Assembly (NCBI RefSeq): GCF_052065355.1 | Contig: NZ_JBQHUF010000014.1 | Span: forward strand, 1 to 64,000 | Direction: 5' to 3' | DNA length: 64,000 nucleotides | Origin: Flavonifractor sp052065355 | Lineage (GTDB): Bacteria > Bacillota > Clostridia > Oscillospirales > Oscillospiraceae | In this document: in pieces, positions 48,189-56,211 of the stretch | Layout of the letters: the number at the start of each line of letters is the position of its first letter | Numbering within the stretch: position 1 is the stretch's first letter | Program-made: the position numbers and the translations under genes | Notes under the pieces: model-generated | Told to the model about the DNA's origin: nothing | Database searches by the model: none | What the model saw: only the letters and a program-made list of their open reading frames with translations

Positions 48189-49124
48189 TTAGTCTGTCTT
48201 GACCAGCTTGAACTGGATGGCCGAGAAGATGGCAATGATGATGGCCAGAATCACGCCGATGGCGTTGGCGTAACCCAGATCGTTGAGCCGGTATGCGGTA
48301 TCGTATACCTGATACATGATGGTCATGGTGGAATTCAGCGGTCCGCCCTTGGTCAGCAGCTGGATCAGAGCGAAGCACTGGAAGGAGTTGATGGTGGTGA
48401 TGACCAGCACATACAGCGTGGTGGGCAGGATCTGGGGCCACTTGATCTTCCAGAACACCTGGAGCTTGGTGGCGCCGTCCACCTGAGCCGCTTCCACCAG
48501 GGACTGGTCCACGTTGCCCAGAGCCGCCACGTACAGCACGATGGGCTGGCCGATGGAGGTGGTGAACAGGATCAGAATGATGAACCAAATGGCGGTGGAC
48601 GAAGTGCCCAGCCAGTCAAAGCCCTTGGTGCCGGTCAGCTGATTGAGTATGCCATAGTAGGGATGGAGGATCCACTTCCATACCACGGTGATAGCCACGG
48701 AGCCGGTAACCACCGGCAGGTAGAATACACAGCGGAAGAAGGAGCGGGGCACAGAGTGCATTTTGTAAATCGCGGAGCTCACCCACAGGGAGAAGGCGGT
48801 GACTGTGGGCACCGCCACCAGTACGATGAGCACCGTGTTCAGGAAGCCCCGGTGGAAAATGGGATCGTTAAACAGCTTGATGTAGTTGTCCAGTCCGGCA
48901 AAGCCCTTGATGCCGCCCAGGCCATACTCCGTGAAACTGTAAAACACGCAGATGAACATGGGTACCACCACGAAGGACACAAAGAAAATCAGACTGGGCA
49001 GCAGGAACAGGTAAGCGGAAATGGTTTCTCTCCGGACCAATGCCTTGCTCATGCCGGAGAACTGGGAACGCTTTTCCTTTTTCGGCTTCCGCTTGGCCGG
49101 AGCCGCTGCGGTGTTTTGCGCCAT
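48189..49124 (-). CDS. carbohydrate ABC transporter permease (MalF type)
   Basis: The 311-residue protein has a basic cytoplasmic N-terminus (PAKRKPKKEKR), six membrane helices and an EAA loop in VDQSLVEAAQVDGATKLQ. It is the larger permease of the presumed sialic-acid importer. An attenuator-like hairpin at 49177-49216 lies between it and the binding-protein gene. Confidence 0.93.
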   Translation of the reverse strand: MAQNTAAAPAKRKPKKEKRSQFSGMSKALVRRETISAYLFLLPSLIFFVSFVVVPMFICVFYSFTEYGLGGIKGFAGLDNYIKLFNDPIFHRGFLNTVLIVLVAVPTVTAFSLWVSSAIYKMHSVPRSFFRCVFYLPVVTGSVAITVVWKWILHPYYGILNQLTGTKGFDWLGTSSTAIWFIILILFTTSIGQPIVLYVAALGNVDQSLVEAAQVDGATKLQVFWKIKWPQILPTTLYVLVITTINSFQCFALIQLLTKGGPLNSTMTIMYQVYDTAYRLNDLGYANAIGVILAIIIAIFSAIQFKLVKTD

Positions 49125-49176
49125 GAGTCTCTCCCCTCTTTCAACGTAGTCTCGCTTTCCCGGGATTCACACCGGG

Positions 49177-49216
49177 ATAAAAAGCTGTGCCCGCCCCCTC
49201 ACAGGGAGCGGGCACA
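49177..49216 (-). terminator. partial terminator between binding protein and permeases
   Basis: On the minus strand a 13-bp stem (49216-49204 with 49198-49186, one G-U pair) is followed by AGC and TTTTT. Such hairpins let the binding protein be made in excess over the permeases. Confidence 0.8.
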
Positions 49217-49252
49217 ACATTCTTGCTTGATGTCAGACCGTAACGGTCAGGA

Positions 49253-50602
49253 TCAGCCGATGTTGGCGTTGGCCTGCTGCACAAAGTCGTCAGCCGCAGT
49301 CTGGGCGTCGGCACCGGTGGTCATGATCGCCTGGAGCATGGGCCACCACAGAGCGCGCTGCTCAGTCCAGCCGCCGGTCAGGTTGTAGTAACGGCCCAGA
49401 TAGTTGCTCATCAGAGCGAAGGGAGCGCGCAGATCGGCGTCCTCAGCGTCGGCATAGACGTCGCCCCACTCGGAGTGCACGGGGAAGAAGCCGGTGGTCT
49501 TCACAGCCTCAACGCCGGTGGTCTGGTCGTTGCACACGAAGTCGATGAACTTCTTGGCGGCCTCGATCTTAGCCTCGTCGCCGTTGTCGAACACGCCGAA
49601 GCCGTAGGGGCCAGCCATCTCCAGCTCGGGCTCGCCGTCGTCAGAGGGGAAAGCCATGGCGAAGGGAGTGAACTGGGTCTGCTCAGCATACTGAGTGTAG
49701 TTGGAGTAGTTCCAGCAGAAGGTGACAGCACAAGTCTGGTTGGCAAAAGCCTGCAGCTCGTCGGCAGCGGCGAAGCTGGCGTTGGCGGAAATGGACTTGT
49801 TGTTCACCATGCTCTGCAGCAGCTGCAGGGCCTTCACGTTGTTCTCGCTGTTGGCGTTGTAGGAGCTGCCGTCCTCGGTGACATAGTAGTCGGAGTACAG
49901 GTTGTTCACCAGAGCGCGGGTGCCCTGGTCGCCGCCCTGGGCGCCGCAGTAGATGATGCCGGGCACGGTGATGTTGATGGTGCCGGCAGCAGAGGCGTCA
50001 CGGATGGCCTCCATAGCCTTCACGAAGTTGTCGGTAGTCCAGGTACGGGTCTCTTCGTCGATGTACTGCAGGGCGTCGGCAGCCTCAAAGGCCTCATAGT
50101 TGATGGCCATGCAGTGGGCGGCAACGCTCAGGGGATACATGTAGTAAGTACCATCCAGCTGGGACACGGAGGAGATACCCTCGGCGATGTCAGAGCCGCC
50201 GCTCTCCCACAGGTCGCCCAGGTCCACCATCAGGTCGTTGCGAGCGTAGTTGCCCACGATGCGCTCGGGACCCTCAAAGATGATGTCGGGAGCCTGCTTG
50301 GAGGTGATGGCGGTGGTCAGCTTCTGGTCGCCGTCCTGATAGTTGATGGGAGTGACGGTCACGTTGATGTCGGGGTTGGCCTCGTTGAAGGCAGCCACGA
50401 TGGGCTCCCAGGCAGCAGCGTCGGTGAAGCCGCCGATGTTGAAGGACCACAGGTTCAGCTCAATAGCGCCGGTGTTGGAGCCGCCGGTCTCGCCGCCAGC
50501 CGCGGGGGACTCGGTGCTGCCCTGAGTGCCGTTGCCGCAGGAGGCCAGTCCGAGGGTCATGCCAGCAGCCAGCAGGAGGGCAAGGGGTTTCTTCATGTTC
50601 AT
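49253..50602 (-). CDS. extracellular solute-binding lipoprotein of the sialic-acid ABC importer
   Basis: The 449-residue protein has a signal peptide with lipobox LASC (Cys at about 22), a low-complexity Gly/Ser/Glu linker and a family-1 sugar-binding fold (IELNLWSFNIGGFTDAAAW, 19 residues). It would hang on the outer face of the membrane and deliver the sugar to the two permeases. Sialic acid is inferred from the cluster. GAGGAGG lies about 9 bases before the ATG. A strong promoter at 50664-50692 starts the importer operon here. Confidence 0.92.
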   Translation of the reverse strand: MNMKKPLALLLAAGMTLGLASCGNGTQGSTESPAAGGETGGSNTGAIELNLWSFNIGGFTDAAAWEPIVAAFNEANPDINVTVTPINYQDGDQKLTTAITSKQAPDIIFEGPERIVGNYARNDLMVDLGDLWESGGSDIAEGISSVSQLDGTYYMYPLSVAAHCMAINYEAFEAADALQYIDEETRTWTTDNFVKAMEAIRDASAAGTINITVPGIIYCGAQGGDQGTRALVNNLYSDYYVTEDGSSYNANSENNVKALQLLQSMVNNKSISANASFAAADELQAFANQTCAVTFCWNYSNYTQYAEQTQFTPFAMAFPSDDGEPELEMAGPYGFGVFDNGDEAKIEAAKKFIDFVCNDQTTGVEAVKTTGFFPVHSEWGDVYADAEDADLRAPFALMSNYLGRYYNLTGGWTEQRALWWPMLQAIMTTGADAQTAADDFVQQANANIG

Positions 50603-50663
50603 TGTCGTATCCTCCTCATTTTTAATAAAATTGCTTCTTCCCTACAAAGGACCCGTTGTATAG

Positions 50664-50692
50664 ATTGTACAGTTCGCTAAAGGTTTTGTCAA
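50664..50692 (-). promoter_or_regulatory. promoter of the importer/nan/nag operon
   Basis: Minus strand: TTGACA (50692-50687), 17 bases, TACAAT (50669-50664). Confidence 0.9.
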
Positions 50693-50720
50693 TAGTGTTT
50701 CAAAAAATTTTTCTTTTCAC

Positions 50721-50737
50721 GAAAATTTGCAAATTTC
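50721..50737. promoter_or_regulatory. palindrome upstream of the importer promoter
   Basis: GAAAATTTGCAAATTTC (50721-50737) contains the perfect 14-bp palindrome AAATTTGCAAATTT, about 30 bp upstream of the -35 box. It is a candidate site for the RpiR regulator encoded next to it, or for a global regulator. Confidence 0.5.
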
Positions 50738-50754
50738 TTTCAAATTCGCCCCTG

Positions 50755-51609
50755 TCAGATGTGCTTGTCAGAAAGCACCTCAGCCACCAGTTCCTGTCGG
50801 ATGCGGCAGCCCTCCGGATCCCGGCGGCACACCTCGCCGAAGAGCACGTCGATCAGGTAGAGCTGGGCGATGCGGGCACCTACCGATCCGCCCTGCAGCG
50901 GGCCCTCCCGGGAGCCACACTGGAGCACCACATCGGCAAAGGCGGCGCCGGGGGACTTTGGGAAGCGGGTCACCAGGATCAGCCTGGCCTTCCGCTCCCG
51001 GATGATGCGCACATTCTTCAGCAGCTCCTTGGTGGAGCCGGAGTAGGAGAAGTAGATCACCACGTCCCCGGGGGTGAGCTGAGAGGCGGCGATGGCCTGG
51101 AGGTGGGAATCCATCACCGCGGTAAAGTTCATCTGAATGGTGCTGAACAGGTGGGCGCACTCCTGGGACAGGATCATGGACCCGCCCTGTCCCATGCACA
51201 GCACCCGGCCGGCGGAGATCACCATGTCCGCCGCCCGGCGGATGGCCTCCGGCTGGACCAGCTCCAGGGTCTGCTTCATGGCCTCCAGATCGGTGTCGAA
51301 CACCTTCCGGGCCATCTCCTGCACGCTGTCCGCAGGCAGCAGCTTATCCTCCCGGGCGGGCAGCTCGCTCCGCCCGGCAGTGGCGTTGGCAATGGCCAGC
51401 TTGAAGGCACTGTAGCCCTTGTATCCCAGCCGGCGGCAGAAGCGGGAGATGGTGGCTTCCGCCACCCCCGCCTCCTCTGCCAGTTCAGAGATGGACATGA
51501 ACTGGGTGCGCTGCTGGTGGATCACCGCGTAGTCGGCTACCTTCTTCTCCGCGCTGGTCAGTTCATAGTACTCGGTATTGATCTTCTCAAATACATTACT
51601 CAAGGGCAT
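50755..51609 (-). CDS. RpiR-family regulator of the sialic-acid cluster
   Basis: The 284-residue protein has an N-terminal HTH (SISELAEEAGVAEATISRFCRRLGY region, about 40-65) and a C-terminal SIS sugar-phosphate-binding domain (about 125-260, with SYSGSTKE). RpiR proteins respond to sugar phosphates; in streptococci and staphylococci the nan regulator NanR belongs to this family. ATG 51609 is preferred because AAGGTGG lies just upstream. It begins 10 bases after the AGE epimerase stop and is co-transcribed with it. Confidence 0.9.
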   Translation of the reverse strand: MPLSNVFEKINTEYYELTSAEKKVADYAVIHQQRTQFMSISELAEEAGVAEATISRFCRRLGYKGYSAFKLAIANATAGRSELPAREDKLLPADSVQEMARKVFDTDLEAMKQTLELVQPEAIRRAADMVISAGRVLCMGQGGSMILSQECAHLFSTIQMNFTAVMDSHLQAIAASQLTPGDVVIYFSYSGSTKELLKNVRIIRERKARLILVTRFPKSPGAAFADVVLQCGSREGPLQGGSVGARIAQLYLIDVLFGEVCRRDPEGCRIRQELVAEVLSDKHI

Positions 51610-51619
51610 AAGCGCCACC

Positions 51620-52831
51620 TTACTCCCGGCTCAGCAGCTGCCCCAGCATCTGGTCGCACATGATGAGCATACGAGGCAGGTGGAAAGGACCCTTGAAGGT
51701 GGAACCCTTGCAGGCGGGCATGGTGGGCTTGCCGTCCCGGCGGAGATAGCCGTACCAGTCGCCGTACTCGGGATCGGAGAAGTGCTCCTTGCAGTAGTCC
51801 AGGGTGCGCTCGAACCAGGTAAGATACTTCTCATCCCCGGTGTCGCGGTAGATCATCAGAGAGGCAATGAGGATCTCGTCATGGGGCCACCACAGCTTCA
51901 TGTCGTGCTCATAGGCCTCGGGGGGACGGCCCAGGCAGTCGATAAAGTAGAGCAGTCCGCCGTACTCGTAGTCCCAGCCGGCATTGATGGCCTGGTCGAA
52001 GATCTTCACAGCGGTGGCGTGCTGGTCCTTATCTCCCTTGCGGTTGGCGTCCTCCATCAGGAACCAGGAGCACTCAATGTCGTGGCCGGGGTTGACCACA
52101 CGGCCCTCGGTAACGTCGCCCCGGAACTCACCGTTGGGACCCACGCTCTCCAGGGTGCAGCCCAGCTCAGGCTTATAGTGGTAGCGGAAGATCTCGTCCA
52201 CACACTGCTGGGCCCGCTCGTTGTACAGAGCCTCCTGCTCGGGGTCCACCCGGCGCAGCACGGAGGTGATGTTCAGGTAGATCATGGGGTTGGCCAGGGC
52301 ACGGCCGGACCGGGTCTCGGGGATGGTCTTGGGACCCATGCCGGTGGGGTCCTGGATCAGGCCCTGATTCAGGTTCCAGATCAGGTCATAGGCGGCCCGG
52401 GCACGGTCCAGGCACTCCTTGTCCCCGGTGACGCCGTAGTACTCCGCGTTGGCAATGGCATAAAAGCCCTCGGAGAAGCAGTAGCGGCGCTGACGGAGAG
52501 GCTTGCCGTCCCCGGTGACGGTGAAGTACATCCGGTTGCCCGCTTCCCGGTTGATGCAGTACTTCTCCATAAAATCCAGGCAACTCTTGCTGGCGTTCAG
52601 CCACTCGTCCTTCACGCCGTAGGTGTGGCACAGATAGGCAAACGTCCAGGCGCACCGGCCCTGCATCCACACGCTCTTGTCAGTGGAGAACACCTTGCCC
52701 TCCCGGTCCAGACAGGTGTACACACCGCCGTGCACCAGGTCCATACCATTCTTCAGCCAGAAAGAAACGCTGCGCTCCAGCTCCTCCTGGATCCACTTCC
52801 GATGCCCTTGCAGGCGAGCAGTCATATCCAT
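51620..52831 (-). CDS. AGE-family N-acylglucosamine 2-epimerase
   Basis: The 403-residue alpha/alpha-barrel protein belongs to the AGE family, which interconverts ManNAc and GlcNAc without phosphorylation. Candidate active-site elements include the His in PGHDIECSW and in GPFHLPRM. ATG 52831 lies 11 bases after AAAGGTGG; a GTG at 52846 overlaps that site. In this cluster no ManNAc-6-P epimerase (NanE) is seen, so this enzyme probably provides the epimerisation step, as in Bacteroides. A related activity such as cellobiose epimerase is less likely in this context. Confidence 0.85.
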   Translation of the reverse strand: MDMTARLQGHRKWIQEELERSVSFWLKNGMDLVHGGVYTCLDREGKVFSTDKSVWMQGRCAWTFAYLCHTYGVKDEWLNASKSCLDFMEKYCINREAGNRMYFTVTGDGKPLRQRRYCFSEGFYAIANAEYYGVTGDKECLDRARAAYDLIWNLNQGLIQDPTGMGPKTIPETRSGRALANPMIYLNITSVLRRVDPEQEALYNERAQQCVDEIFRYHYKPELGCTLESVGPNGEFRGDVTEGRVVNPGHDIECSWFLMEDANRKGDKDQHATAVKIFDQAINAGWDYEYGGLLYFIDCLGRPPEAYEHDMKLWWPHDEILIASLMIYRDTGDEKYLTWFERTLDYCKEHFSDPEYGDWYGYLRRDGKPTMPACKGSTFKGPFHLPRMLIMCDQMLGQLLSRE

Positions 52832-52880
52832 TTTTATCAAACCCACCTTTCAAAAATAAAAAACCGGTCTCACTGCCTTC

Positions 52881-52909
52881 ATCATACCCGCCGCCACACA
52901 CCCCGTCAA
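52881..52909 (-). promoter_or_regulatory. promoter of the epimerase-rpiR operon
   Basis: Minus strand: TTGACG (52909-52904), 17 bases, TATGAT (52886-52881). Confidence 0.85.
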
Positions 52910-52918
52910 GGGAAAAAA

Positions 52919-52944
52919 GAAAATAATTTTCAAAACGCTGAAAA
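52919..52944. promoter_or_regulatory. overlapping palindromes between the divergent promoters
   Basis: GAAAATAATTTTC (52919-52931) is a 6-bp-arm palindrome. TTTTCA (52927-52932) and TGAAAA (52939-52944) form a second one. Both lie between the two -35 regions and resemble the GAAAAT...ATTTC site at 50721-50737. Confidence 0.55.
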
Positions 52945-52949
52945 TATGC

Positions 52950-52982
52950 TTGACAGATTTAAAAAAACTGGTAGCCTATAAG
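52950..52982 (+). promoter_or_regulatory. possible promoter of the ROK-type kinase gene
   Basis: A perfect TTGACA (52950-52955) points toward the kinase gene, but the best -10 (TATAAG, 52977-52982) is 21 bases away, and TAGCCT at normal spacing is poor. It may need an activator. Confidence 0.35.
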
Positions 52983-53026
52983 CAAGGAAAGCTGTTTGTT
53001 TCTCACAAACTAAAGGAGGATCTCTT

Positions 53027-54406
53027 ATGAAGCATCTGGGAATTGAAGTGCCCGTCAAGCATGTGCCGGAGCTGGACCCCGGCTTCCTCCCTCTGGGCAA
53101 ATTCTGCGCATCCTTCCTGAAGGACGCCAAAAAGCCTCTGGACCTGGCAGTGGAGCGGGCCGGCGGCGAGGTGGCAGTGTACAAGACCTTTATCCACGGC
53201 ACCCCCGACATGGCTGAGGCCGACCGGTACTATGTGGACCGCCTCATTAAGACCATGCTGTGGTACATGGGTGGTTTTAAGGTATATATCAGCGGCGACA
53301 AGGAGATCTTTGAGGCTATGAAGGCCACCTACTGTGTGGGCGGCAAGCGGTCCTTTGACGCCGAGTTCATGTCCAACGTGTATGAGAAGCCCTTTGAGGT
53401 GGTGTACTGCGACGCGGTCCCCGCCGAGAAGAGTAATCCCCAGGCGGTAGGCCGTCACCTGGGCGGCTGCCGCATCGGCTTTGACGCCGGCGGCTCCGAC
53501 CGGAAGGTGTCCGCCGTCATCGACGGCCAGCCTGTGTTCTCTGAAGAGGTGGTGTGGTATCCCAAGGTCACTGCCGATCCGGACTACCACTATGACGGCA
53601 TCGTGGCCGCCCTGAAGTCCGCCGCCGAGCATATGCCTCGTGTGGACGCGGTAGGCGTGTCCTCCGCCGGCATTTACATCGAGAACCGCACCATGGTGGC
53701 CTCCCTGTTCCTGAAGGTACCCAAGGAGGACTTTGATGCCAAGGTGAAGGACATCTACATCCGGGCCATCACCGATACCTTCGGCGACGTGCCCTACGTG
53801 GTGGCCAACGACGGTGACGTGTCCGCTCTGGCCGGCGCCATGAGCCTGGAGGAAAACAACATCATGGGCATCGCCATGGGTACCAGCGAGGCTGTGGGCT
53901 ATGTGGATGAAAACGGCAACATCACCGGCTGGCTCAACGAGCTGGCTTTCGCCCCGGTGGATGTGAACCCCAACGCCATGGAGGACGAGTGGTCCGGCGA
54001 CATCGGCTGCGGCGTGAAGTACTTCTCCCAGGACGGCGTCATCAAGCTGGCTCCCGCCGCCGGCATCAACCTCTCCCCCGATCTGGCTCCCGCCCAGAAG
54101 CTGAAGGAGATCCAGAAGATCATGGAGCAGCCCAACTCCCCCGCCGAGGCCATTTTCCGCTCCATCGGCGTGTACCTGGGCCACTCTCTGGCCCTGTACC
54201 ACCACTTCTACGGCTTCAAGCACGTGCTGCTGCTGGGCCGGGTCATGTCCGGCAAGGGCGGCGACATCATCCTGGAGACCTGCAAGAACGTGCTGGCCGA
54301 CGAGTACCCCGAGATCGCCGACAAGATCAATCCCACCCTGCCCGACGAAAAGGCCCGCCGGGTGGGTCAGTCCGTGGCCGCCGCCTCCCTGCCCGAGCTG
54401 AAGTAA
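53027..54406 (+). CDS. divergent ROK-type sugar kinase, probable amino-sugar kinase
   Basis: In the ASKHA-fold core, DAGGSD at 153-158 matches the ROK phosphate-1 loop, N261-D262 the catalytic Asp motif and GIAMGTS at 281-287 the phosphate-2 loop. At 459 residues it is far longer than usual ROK kinases (about 300) because of about 148 extra N-terminal residues of unknown type. The typical ROK zinc motif (CxCGxxGC) is absent. Given the cluster, GlcNAc or ManNAc is the likely substrate. AAAGGAGG precedes the ATG, and the esterase gene starts 2 bases after the stop. Confidence 0.75.
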   Translation: MKHLGIEVPVKHVPELDPGFLPLGKFCASFLKDAKKPLDLAVERAGGEVAVYKTFIHGTPDMAEADRYYVDRLIKTMLWYMGGFKVYISGDKEIFEAMKATYCVGGKRSFDAEFMSNVYEKPFEVVYCDAVPAEKSNPQAVGRHLGGCRIGFDAGGSDRKVSAVIDGQPVFSEEVVWYPKVTADPDYHYDGIVAALKSAAEHMPRVDAVGVSSAGIYIENRTMVASLFLKVPKEDFDAKVKDIYIRAITDTFGDVPYVVANDGDVSALAGAMSLEENNIMGIAMGTSEAVGYVDENGNITGWLNELAFAPVDVNPNAMEDEWSGDIGCGVKYFSQDGVIKLAPAAGINLSPDLAPAQKLKEIQKIMEQPNSPAEAIFRSIGVYLGHSLALYHHFYGFKHVLLLGRVMSGKGGDIILETCKNVLADEYPEIADKINPTLPDEKARRVGQSVAAASLPELK

Positions 54407-54407
54407 G

Positions 54408-55049
54408 ATGCGCCGGCACATCGTCTGCCTGGGAGACTCCAACACCCACGGCTACAGCCCGGACGCGCCCCAGTTCCGCTTTGGAGAAGAGGAGCGCTGG
54501 ACTTGCCTGCTCCAGCGGGCGCTGGGTCAGGATTATCTGGTGCTGGAGGAGGGGCTGCCCGGCCGCACCACCGTCTTTGAGGACCCGGTGGAGGAGGGTA
54601 TGCCCGCCCTCCCCTACCTCTATCCCTGCCTGAAGAGCCACGCCCCGGTGGATCTGCTGGTCATCATGCTGGGAACCAACGACACCAAGGAGCGGCTAAG
54701 CGCCAACGCCTGTGCCATCGGCAAGGGTATGACCCGGCTGGTGCGGAAGGCCCAGAGCATCGACTGCTGGGGAGAAAAGGGTCCCAACATCCTGCTGATC
54801 GCTCCCCTGGCCATCGGCAAGGGCGTGGAGCGCTCTCCGGTGGCTCAGGAGATGGGCCAGGGCTGCGTGGAGAAGTCCCTCCGGCTGCCCGGCCAGTTCC
54901 GGGCCGCCGCCAAAGAGCTGGGCTGCGCCTTCCTGGACGCCAACACGCTGGGACTGGAGCAGAACCAGGTGGACCACATGCACCTGACCCGGGACAGCCA
55001 CCGGCTACTGGCTGAGGCTTTGGCCCAGCTGATCCCTACATTATTATAA
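54408..55049 (+). CDS. SGNH/GDSL hydrolase, possible sialic-acid O-acetylesterase
   Basis: The 213-residue SGNH hydrolase has the nucleophile block CLGDSNTHGY (Ser at 11), the oxyanion GTND and the C-terminal Asp-x-x-His in VDHMHLT. No signal peptide, so it acts in the cytoplasm. Relatives are often labelled arylesterases. Its coupling to the kinase gene (2-base gap) in a nan cluster suggests removal of O-acetyl groups from imported sialic acids, which is inference. A terminator follows. Confidence 0.82.
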   Translation: MRRHIVCLGDSNTHGYSPDAPQFRFGEEERWTCLLQRALGQDYLVLEEGLPGRTTVFEDPVEEGMPALPYLYPCLKSHAPVDLLVIMLGTNDTKERLSANACAIGKGMTRLVRKAQSIDCWGEKGPNILLIAPLAIGKGVERSPVAQEMGQGCVEKSLRLPGQFRAAAKELGCAFLDANTLGLEQNQVDHMHLTRDSHRLLAEALAQLIPTLL

Positions 55050-55053
55050 AGAT

Positions 55054-55089
55054 AAAAAAGGAGACCGCCTTGAGGCGGTCTCCTTTTTT
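55054..55089. terminator. bidirectional terminator after the esterase gene
   Basis: AGGAGACCGCC (55059-55069) pairs with GGCGGTCTCCT (55074-55084), A's before and T's after. It serves both the esterase and the convergent YesL-like gene. Confidence 0.95.
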
Positions 55090-55729
55090 ACTCTTCTTGC
55101 TGTTCCTCCCGCTGAGCCTGGATATAGGGGCGGAAGATCCGCTCCAGCGGAAAGGAATGAAACAGGGCCAGCACCGCCGGCAGAACAGCGGCCAGTACCG
55201 GGATGTAAGAACAGATCCAGATAGACAGAGCCAGCAGCAGCCCCATCCCCACAGTGGAGGGGAGGTGAGCCATAGCCAGCTTGGAGCAGTTGAGCAGCAG
55301 CCCTCCCGTGCGGAAGGTGAAGCGGGACAGCACGGGAAACACATAGCACAGCGCCCCCAACGGCAGCAGCAGGAAGATCTGATAGGCTACATAGAGCACA
55401 TACCCCGCCTGCCCCACCACAGCCGTCTGGTACAGCAGTCCCTGGAGGAACACCAGCAGCACCCCCGCCGGCAGGATGACCAGGGTAGTCAGCACCCCTA
55501 CCTTCAGATTATCCCGGAACGTGCGGAAAAACATGACCCAGCTGTTGCGTTCGTTGCCCCGGATGCACCGGGTCACCGTATTGTACAGGGCCGCAGTGGA
55601 CGGTCCGATGGTCACCACCGGGATGGAGCAGAACAGCCAGAACACGCTGAGCAGGAACAGATCCACGATTTTTCCTGTCACCTGGTAAAATCCGTTTTCC
55701 GGATTAAAGATGCCTCCTGCCACGCACAT
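55088..55729 (-). CDS. YesL-family membrane protein
   Basis: The 213-residue protein has five or six hydrophobic helices and the family-like N-terminus (FNPENGFYQVTGKIVDLF) with IPVVTIGPSTAALY. YesL-like proteins are often next to sugar ABC importers, but their function is not known. ATG 55729 is chosen (AAAGG about 5 bases upstream); a TTG at 55747 lacks a site. The promoter at 55758-55786 holds a perfect inverted repeat in its spacer. Confidence 0.85.
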   Translation of the reverse strand: MCVAGGIFNPENGFYQVTGKIVDLFLLSVFWLFCSIPVVTIGPSTAALYNTVTRCIRGNERNSWVMFFRTFRDNLKVGVLTTLVILPAGVLLVFLQGLLYQTAVVGQAGYVLYVAYQIFLLLPLGALCYVFPVLSRFTFRTGGLLLNCSKLAMAHLPSTVGMGLLLALSIWICSYIPVLAAVLPAVLALFHSFPLERIFRPYIQAQREEQQEE

Positions 55730-55757
55730 CTCACCTTTCGCCGTCAATGATTCTTAT

Positions 55758-55786
55758 ATTATAGGGTATTTTCCATGAAAATACAA
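55758..55786 (-). promoter_or_regulatory. yesL-like gene promoter with operator in the spacer
   Basis: Minus strand: TTGTAT (55786-55781), 17 bases, TATAAT (55763-55758). GTATTTTC (55766-55773) and GAAAATAC (55777-55784) form a perfect 8-bp inverted repeat within it. Confidence 0.75.
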
Positions 55787-55798
55787 GGCGCAACTCCC

Positions 55799-55827
55799 TT
55801 GACATATATAGGCCGCCGATATATAAT
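55799..55827 (+). promoter_or_regulatory. consensus promoter of the padR gene
   Basis: TTGACA (55799-55804), 17 bases, TATAAT (55822-55827), perfect hexamers. Confidence 0.92.
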
Positions 55828-55838
55828 CCAATATATCG
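55817..55838. promoter_or_regulatory. palindromic PadR operator candidate
   Basis: CGATATAT (55817-55824) and ATATATCG (55831-55838) are a perfect 8-bp inverted repeat with a 6-base spacer covering the -10 box. TATATAGG is repeated at 55805-55812 and 55847-55854. This fits autorepression by PadR. Confidence 0.65.
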
Positions 55839-55863
55839 ATAACCTATATATAGGAGGCTGGGT

Positions 55864-56211
55864 ATGGAACTGGACAGGAGTCTGGTCAGCGGCAGTATGG
55901 CGCTGCTGGTGATGAAGCTGCTGGAAGAGCAGGACATGTACGGCTATCAGATGATTGAGACCTTAAAGCAGCGGTCTGACGATACCTTTCGTCTGAAAGC
56001 CGGGACCCTCTATCCCCTGCTCCACGGACTGGAGGAAAAGGGGCTGGTCTCCGCCTACGAGCAGGAGGCCGCTGCGGGAAAGCCCCGGCGCTACTACCAC
56101 CTGACAGAGGATGGTCATGCCGCCTTGGCGGAAAAAGAGGCGTCCTGGAATGAATACGCCCGGGCGGTGCAGCGGGTGCTGAAGGGAGGGATCTGCTGTG
56201 GAGAAGCCTGA
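55864..56211 (+). CDS. PadR-family transcriptional regulator
   Basis: The 115-residue winged-helix protein has MYGYQMIETLKQRS, the diagnostic GTLYPLLHGLEEKGLV and a RRYYHLTEDG wing, all typical of short (s1) PadR proteins. These usually repress a neighbouring membrane-protein gene until a ligand binds. AGGAGG lies upstream of the ATG. The following membrane gene starts 14 bases before its stop, so the two are translationally coupled, and palindromes over the promoter suggest autorepression. Confidence 0.95.
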   Translation: MELDRSLVSGSMALLVMKLLEEQDMYGYQMIETLKQRSDDTFRLKAGTLYPLLHGLEEKGLVSAYEQEAAAGKPRRYYHLTEDGHAALAEKEASWNEYARAVQRVLKGGICCGEA

